A stretch of 47,163 bases of DNA. Source: Anaerophilus nitritigenes (GTDB taxonomy: Bacteria; Bacillota; Clostridia; Peptostreptococcales; Thermotaleaceae). Shown here piece after piece: positions 43,001 through 47,163 of this stretch (within the stretch, counting starts at the first letter, position 1; every line of letters starts with the position of its first letter). The notes below the pieces were generated by a model. The model saw only the letters and a program-made list of their open reading frames with translations, ran no database searches and was not told where the DNA came from. The stretch covers positions 1 to 47,163 of the forward strand of contig NZ_RYYS01000073.1 of NCBI RefSeq assembly GCF_004138215.1. The letters are read 5' to 3'. The translations under genes and the position numbers were made by a program.

Positions 43001-43014
43001 AGTGGAGGTGCTAT

Positions 43015-43257
43015 ATGAAAAATCGAAAAAAGATCAGAGTGATAATAATTTTAATAATATCTTTGGCAGCAATTATATCTTATTATTTGAAACATATAAC
43101 TCTCGGTTTTATTTTAATAAATTTATCTCCTATGTTTATTTTTGTATCTAGTTTAATTGAAGAATATAAAAAGGGTAAAAAATTATCTTTTAACGTTATT
43201 TTATGTACAGTTTTCTTAACAGGACAATGTTATTTGGTGTATAGATATTTGTTTTAA
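43015..43257 (+). CDS. Small membrane protein, unknown
   Basis: An 80-residue protein with a basic N-terminus and three hydrophobic segments. It has a strong GGAGGTG ribosome binding site. No family is recognised. It ends three bases before the left 57-bp repeat that bounds the radical SAM operon. Confidence 0.6.
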   Translation: MKNRKKIRVIIILIISLAAIISYYLKHITLGFILINLSPMFIFVSSLIEEYKKGKKLSFNVILCTVFLTGQCYLVYRYLF

Positions 43258-43259
43258 AT

Positions 43260-43316
43260 AAAAAGAAGCATAAGAACTCTTATCTTATACTCCTTATTTT
43301 AGTAGAGCTGGCGAAG
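43260..43316. repeat. Left 57-bp direct repeat with tRNA-Thr 3' end (att-like)
   Basis: This segment matches 47058-47114 at 52 of 57 positions with no gaps. It includes a small palindrome (ATAAGAGTTCTTAT) that serves as the tRNA terminator in the right copy, and the last bases of the tRNA-Thr gene (AGCTGGCGAAG). The rest of the tRNA is absent here, so it looks like the displaced 3' end left by an integration event. Confidence 0.78.
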
Positions 43317-43318
43317 AG

Positions 43319-43364
43319 ACGTTTTTGTTGTGTAAGTTTTTTAACACAATAAAAACGTTTTTTT
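43319..43364 (+). terminator. Long terminator hairpin inside the left repeat boundary
   Basis: ACGTTTTTGTTGTGT pairs with ACACAATAAAAACGT (one G-U), followed by seven T. Confidence 0.75.
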
Positions 43365-43446
43365 GTTTCCATAAACTAAATAATTATTGTAAAAATACTT
43401 TTTAAATAGAATATATTTTTAAAAAAAATATATATATAAGTTAAGC

Positions 43447-43456
43447 TTGTATACAA
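43447..43456. promoter_or_regulatory. Palindrome upstream of the radical SAM operon
   Basis: TTGTATACAA lies about 23 bases before the start codon. The form resembles GntR/FadR-type operators. The same ten bases occur at 30480-30489 before DUF951. The assignment is tentative. Confidence 0.35.
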
Positions 43457-43479
43457 AACATATATAAAGGAGAGGAAAA

Positions 43480-44955
43480 ATGAGGAAAATAAATGAAATT
43501 TTGTACAGTGAGCAAGAAGTAGATGTCATGCTAATTCAACCATATTTTTTGATGAGATTATTACAACAAGATCAAAATGAGATAGTAAAAGATTATTGGG
43601 ATTCAATGAATAATAATGAACCTCTAGGAGATTTACCAAATGAACCAAATCATGGACTGTTTAGTTTAGCTGCTTCTGTAAAAAGAGCTGGTTATACTGT
43701 GGACTTACTTGATTTTCATGCATTAGATCGTGTATTAAGAGAAAATGAAAATAGAATGATTGAAAAAAAAGATATAGAAGATTCAATCAAAAAGAAAAAA
43801 GCAAAAATATTTGGTATTTCATCTATTACAGTAGCATCCCAAAATGCATTGCGTATTGCATCGATTATAAAGAAATACCATCCAGATGCAATTGTTATGT
43901 TAGGAGGAATGCATCCAACACTATTTGGTAAAGAGTTAATGAAAAATCCAAATGTTGATGTTGTTATTCGAGGGGAAGGAAATCAAACTTTAATCGAACT
44001 TATCAAAGCAGAAGGTAAAATAAATAAATTAAGAGAGATTAAGGGAATATCTTTTAAAGATGAAAATGGAGATATCATAGATACACCTAAAAAAAGTTGT
44101 AATCACATAGATGCAGATGATTTACCATATCCAGAATATGATTTGATTTGTGAAGAATCCTTGCCGTTGATGCCTAGAGTTTTCTCAGTAAAAGGGTGTC
44201 CGTTTAGCTGTGCATTTTGTTCATGTAATGCATTTTATAATACATCATATGATGATTATACAGTCTGTTATAGAGATCCTAAAAAAGTAGTGGATGAAAT
44301 TGAATATCTTTACAATAAATATCGTATGGAATTTTATTGCTTTGGAGATCTCACTTTTATGAGTAATAAAAAAATTGGTCATGAGATATGCAAGGAATTA
44401 ATTAAAAGAAACTTGGGTCATGTCAAATGGTGGTGTCAAACTACAGTGGGACGCTTAAATGCAGATGATTTAAAGTTAATGAAACAAGCTGGATGTGCTC
44501 AGGTTGGAATGGGCGTAGAAAATAGTTCCCAAGATGCTTTAGATAAAATGGGAAAACCAGTAAAATTCGATAAGGCAGAAGAGCAATGTAAACTTATTCG
44601 AGAAGCAGGTATCTCCCCTATTACATATTGGATTATTGGGCTTGCAGAAGAAAGTTTTGAATCTGCCAATAAGTTAATTGATAGAATCTGTTATTTTATT
44701 GAAAATAAATTAACAGATCTATCACACATAGGAGTTCCAGTACCTTATCCAGGATCACCACTTTTTGAAGATCCCAAATCTTTTGGTCTAGAAATACTGC
44801 ACACAGATTTTTCAAGATATTGGATGAATTCTGATGAGTTAGGATACAGTAAACCTGCAATTAGAACAATACATTTATCTCAAGATCATATATATGCATT
44901 GTGGAAATATGCGTTGATGTGTGCGGCTGAAAAATATAAAAAACGTTATAAATAA
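43480..44955 (+). CDS. Cobalamin-binding-domain radical SAM protein
   Basis: A 491-residue class B-type radical SAM protein. The N-terminal part (about 1-190) has a Rossmann-like B12-binding fold (I-V-M-L-G-G-M-H-P-T, then V-V-I-R-G-E-G). The [4Fe-4S] motif C-x3-C-x2-C is C240, C244 and C247, with a further cysteine at 249. The TIM-barrel core (G-V-E-N-S-S) and a C-terminal helical part follow. Such enzymes methylate unactivated carbons or rearrange substrates. It starts the operon with the KamA-like and LysO-like genes (14-base gap), so it may act on the same lysine-derived substrate. The exact reaction is unknown. Confidence 0.88.
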   Translation: MRKINEILYSEQEVDVMLIQPYFLMRLLQQDQNEIVKDYWDSMNNNEPLGDLPNEPNHGLFSLAASVKRAGYTVDLLDFHALDRVLRENENRMIEKKDIEDSIKKKKAKIFGISSITVASQNALRIASIIKKYHPDAIVMLGGMHPTLFGKELMKNPNVDVVIRGEGNQTLIELIKAEGKINKLREIKGISFKDENGDIIDTPKKSCNHIDADDLPYPEYDLICEESLPLMPRVFSVKGCPFSCAFCSCNAFYNTSYDDYTVCYRDPKKVVDEIEYLYNKYRMEFYCFGDLTFMSNKKIGHEICKELIKRNLGHVKWWCQTTVGRLNADDLKLMKQAGCAQVGMGVENSSQDALDKMGKPVKFDKAEEQCKLIREAGISPITYWIIGLAEESFESANKLIDRICYFIENKLTDLSHIGVPVPYPGSPLFEDPKSFGLEILHTDFSRYWMNSDELGYSKPAIRTIHLSQDHIYALWKYALMCAAEKYKKRYK

Positions 44956-44969
44956 AAAGGAGGATTAAT

Positions 44970-45959
44970 ATGTTTAGAGTAGAAGAAGGTTATGAGTTGA
45001 AAAATAAAATTACACCTGCAATTAAAGCATTGATAGATGAAAAGGATTCAAGTGATCCTATTTATCGTCAATTTATTGTAAATGAAAAAGAACTAAATAT
45101 TTTAGAAGAAGAGATAGAAGATCCAATTGGAGACGATCGTTTTTCTAAGGTGAAAGGAATTATTCATCGTTATCCAGATAGAGCATTATTAATACCTAAA
45201 AGAGATTGCTTGGTTGGATGTAGATTTTGTTTTAGAAAATGGAAATTGCCTGAAAAGAATACAGAACTTACTGAACAAGAAATTTATGATGCAATAGAAT
45301 ATATTAAACAGACTCCTGAAATTTGGGAAGTGATACTAACAGGAGGAGAACCTCTTGCAACTTCAGAAAAAAAACTTGAATTGATTATAGGTTTATTAAA
45401 CAAAATTGACCATGTTAAGATGATTAGAATTCATTCTAGAGTACCGATTGTTGCACCTGAGAAAATTACACCTAAATTAATAAATATTTTAAAAAAAGAT
45501 AAGCCTGTATGGATTGTAATTCATTGTAATCATGCAAAAGAGATTACAACGGAGGTAAAAAGAGGATGTAAAACATTTGTTGAAGCAGGAATTCCATTAT
45601 TAAGTCAAACGGCTTTATTAGAAGGGGTAAATGCTAATGTTGAAGCTTTAGATGAATTATTTAGAAAACTTATAACTATAAGTGTAAAACCATATTATCT
45701 TCATCATTGTGATTTAGTACCAGGAACATCTCATTTTAGAACGTCTATTAAGCAAGGACAAAATCTTATGAAGGCTCTTCGAGGAAGATTATCAGGAATA
45801 TGCCAACCAACTTATGTATTAGATATTCCAAATGGCTATGGAAAGATTCCGATTGGTCCTAATTATGTAACTTATGATTCAAATGAGGATATTATTGTTA
45901 CAGATTATAAAGAAAATCAACATGACTATCCACCTATTTCTAAAGATAAAAAAGCATAA
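44970..45959 (+). CDS. KamA-family radical SAM aminomutase
   Basis: A 329-residue PLP-dependent radical SAM enzyme related to lysine 2,3-aminomutase (KamA) and EpmB. The cluster cysteines are C80, C84 and C87. D248 (H-C-D-L-V-P-G), D285 and K292 (L-D-I-P-N-G-Y-G-K) are spaced exactly as D293, D330 and K337 of the Clostridium subterminale enzyme, where the aspartates hold the substrate side-chain amine and the lysine binds PLP. It lacks the C-terminal zinc region of the 416-residue enzyme. Lysine or a lysine derivative is therefore the most likely substrate. It is not next to efp, so EpmB function is less likely. Confidence 0.88.
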   Translation: MFRVEEGYELKNKITPAIKALIDEKDSSDPIYRQFIVNEKELNILEEEIEDPIGDDRFSKVKGIIHRYPDRALLIPKRDCLVGCRFCFRKWKLPEKNTELTEQEIYDAIEYIKQTPEIWEVILTGGEPLATSEKKLELIIGLLNKIDHVKMIRIHSRVPIVAPEKITPKLINILKKDKPVWIVIHCNHAKEITTEVKRGCKTFVEAGIPLLSQTALLEGVNANVEALDELFRKLITISVKPYYLHHCDLVPGTSHFRTSIKQGQNLMKALRGRLSGICQPTYVLDIPNGYGKIPIGPNYVTYDSNEDIIVTDYKENQHDYPPISKDKKA

Positions 45960-46008
45960 AATAAATTTATTGGCATATTAAATAAATGCTACTAAGGAGG
46001 TAATTTTT

Positions 46009-46965
46009 TTGACATGGTTTCCTTTTATTAGTTTAGGGATTGGTTTGTTAATAGGCATTCAAAAATTATCACAAAAATATTTGCTAATAGTAGATAAGAT
46101 TATAAATACAACCTTAGTAGTGTTGATGTTTGTCATTGGAGCTTCTATTGGAATAGATTCTCAAGTTATGCAAAAACTAGGGATTGTAGGATTTAATTGT
46201 ACAGTATTAGCATTATTAGCTCTAAGTTTTAGTGTACTCTTTGTTTTCTTTATAGAGAAAACAATTTTACCACTGGAAAAAATACAAAAGAAATTATTAA
46301 TAGATCAATTGTCTTTAAATGATGAAGTAGATATTTCTCAAGAAGAAAGTCAAGAAACTTTGAATTTAGTTTGGATTATGCCAGTGAGCATTTTGACAGG
46401 AATTTTAGTTGGATTTCTTATTTTTCCTCAAAATAGTGAGTATGTTTTATCTATTGTATTAACAGTTTCTTTAATGATTCTGTATATAGGGGTTGGAATA
46501 AGTTTGGGTACAAATAAGAAAGTATTTAGATATGTGAAAATGTTAGGTTGGAAAATCATCTTCTTACCAATTGCAATTTTTTTAGGAAGTATCTTAGGAG
46601 GAGTAATTGGTGGAATGTTTTTAAAAGTACCTTATTCTATTGCGGTTATATCTGTAAGTGGAATGAGCTATTATAGTATAACTGGAGCATTTATGACAAG
46701 TGTATATGGGATTGAAGGAGGTACATATGGTTTTATTGTCAATGTTATGCGGGAGTTTTTTACCGTATTAATGCTTCCTTTTTTAATTCGAATTAGTAAG
46801 GGAAGTCCAATCGCTGGAGGAGCTGCTGGGAATATGGATACTATGCTAGCTCCAATAACAAAATTTGTAGGTGTTGAATTAGGACTGGTTACATTGATTA
46901 CTGGGACAATTTTGACCTTTTCAGTACCATTTATATTGCCAGTTTTGTATAGAATATTTTTATAA
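46009..46965 (+). CDS. LysO-family amino acid exporter
   Basis: A 318-residue protein with about eight membrane helices of the LysO/DUF340 family. Seen are the I-G-A-S-I-G-I-D-S segment, a central acidic loop (about 100-125), and the N-V-M-R-E-F-F-T-V-L and A-G-G-A-A-G-N-M-D-T-M-L motifs. E. coli LysO exports lysine and thialysine. Here it follows the KamA-like gene by 49 bases with AAGGAGGT and a TTG start. I infer export of the enzyme product, or protection from it. Confidence 0.86.
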   Translation: MTWFPFISLGIGLLIGIQKLSQKYLLIVDKIINTTLVVLMFVIGASIGIDSQVMQKLGIVGFNCTVLALLALSFSVLFVFFIEKTILPLEKIQKKLLIDQLSLNDEVDISQEESQETLNLVWIMPVSILTGILVGFLIFPQNSEYVLSIVLTVSLMILYIGVGISLGTNKKVFRYVKMLGWKIIFLPIAIFLGSILGGVIGGMFLKVPYSIAVISVSGMSYYSITGAFMTSVYGIEGGTYGFIVNVMREFFTVLMLPFLIRISKGSPIAGGAAGNMDTMLAPITKFVGVELGLVTLITGTILTFSVPFILPVLYRIFL

Positions 46966-47057
46966 AGCGTATAGTGGGATACTGACACAAAAAATATTAT
47001 AATGAGAACAAAGAGACGGCTTTATTTATATGTAAATAGATTGTAATGCTAAAAAAC

Positions 47058-47114
47058 AAAAAGAAGCATAAGAACTCTTATCTTACACTCCTTCTTTTTA
47101 TGGAGCTGGCGAAG
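47058..47114. repeat. Right 57-bp direct repeat (tRNA-Thr 3' end and terminator)
   Basis: The right copy of the repeat at 43260-43316. It overlaps the 3' end of the tRNA-Thr gene and its ATAAGAGTTCTTAT terminator palindrome, which on the minus strand is followed by a T-rich tract. Confidence 0.78.
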
Positions 47115-47163
47115 GGAATCGAACCCCCAACCTGCTGATTACAAGTCAGCTGCTCTACCGTTG
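47101..47163 (-). tRNA. tRNA-Thr (UGU), 5' end outside the window
   Basis: The minus strand reads from the D-arm to an encoded CCA end. The anticodon stem-loop CTGACTTGTAATCAG gives anticodon TGT, the T-arm carries GTTCGATTC and the acceptor arm is CGCCAGC plus T and CCA. About 13 bases at the 5' end lie beyond the window. Confidence 0.93.

Overview
The window looks like an AT-rich, spore-forming member of the Clostridia. The evidence is low GC, strong AGGAGG-type ribosome binding sites, CotF-like coat proteins, a YyaC-type GPR-related protein, and a gene order (parA-parB ... rpsF-ssb-rpsR ... DUF2232-gdpP-rplI-dnaB ... purA) that is normally found close to the chromosomal replication origin in Firmicutes. 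I cannot name the species from sequence alone.

Layout. (1) 1-7.6 kb: a minus-strand UPF0016 transporter, parA, parB and a near-consensus parS just after parB, then a DUF4184 membrane protein, a MATE exporter, a cysteine desulfurase-family enzyme, DUF4446, UPF0180 and YyaC. (2) 7.6-10.4 kb: an anchored TPR protein, TspO and a small orphan gene. (3) 10.4-21.9 kb: a complete contractile tail locus (PBSX/diffocin-like) with a LexA box at its first promoter. It has a regulator, scaffold-like relic, tail terminator, sheath, tube, chaperone with a -1 slippery site, short tape measure, baseplate, fibre genes, XkdX, holin and M15 endolysin. There are no capsid, portal, terminase or integrase genes, so I read it as an SOS-induced tailocin. 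(4) 21.9-30.7 kb: Yip1-like and PlsC genes, a Ca/Na antiporter, two CotF-like genes, a 40-residue membrane peptide, YkvI, DUF5711, CvpA, YedF, DUF3343, MscS and DUF951. (5) 30.7-40.3 kb: the conserved ori-proximal block from rpsF to purA. (6) 40.3-43.3 kb: poorly conserved genes, including an S41 peptidase broken by one extra base. (7) 43.3-47.1 kb: a three-gene operon (cobalamin-type radical SAM protein, KamA-family aminomutase, LysO-family exporter) lying between two 57-bp direct repeats. The right repeat contains the 3' end of a tRNA-Thr gene that runs off the window.

Two things stand out as possibly undescribed. The first is the tRNA-bounded operon. Its KamA-like enzyme keeps the two aspartates and the PLP lysine at the same relative spacing as lysine 2,3-aminomutase and sits next to a lysine-exporter-family transporter, so it may make and export a lysine-derived beta-amino acid. 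The second is a family of three roughly 180-bp imperfect palindromes (near 2.2, 14.2 and 40.3 kb) with a conserved 20-21 nt apex loop. All lie beside rho-independent terminators; one is bracketed by an exact 26-bp terminator duplication and another by a diverged one.
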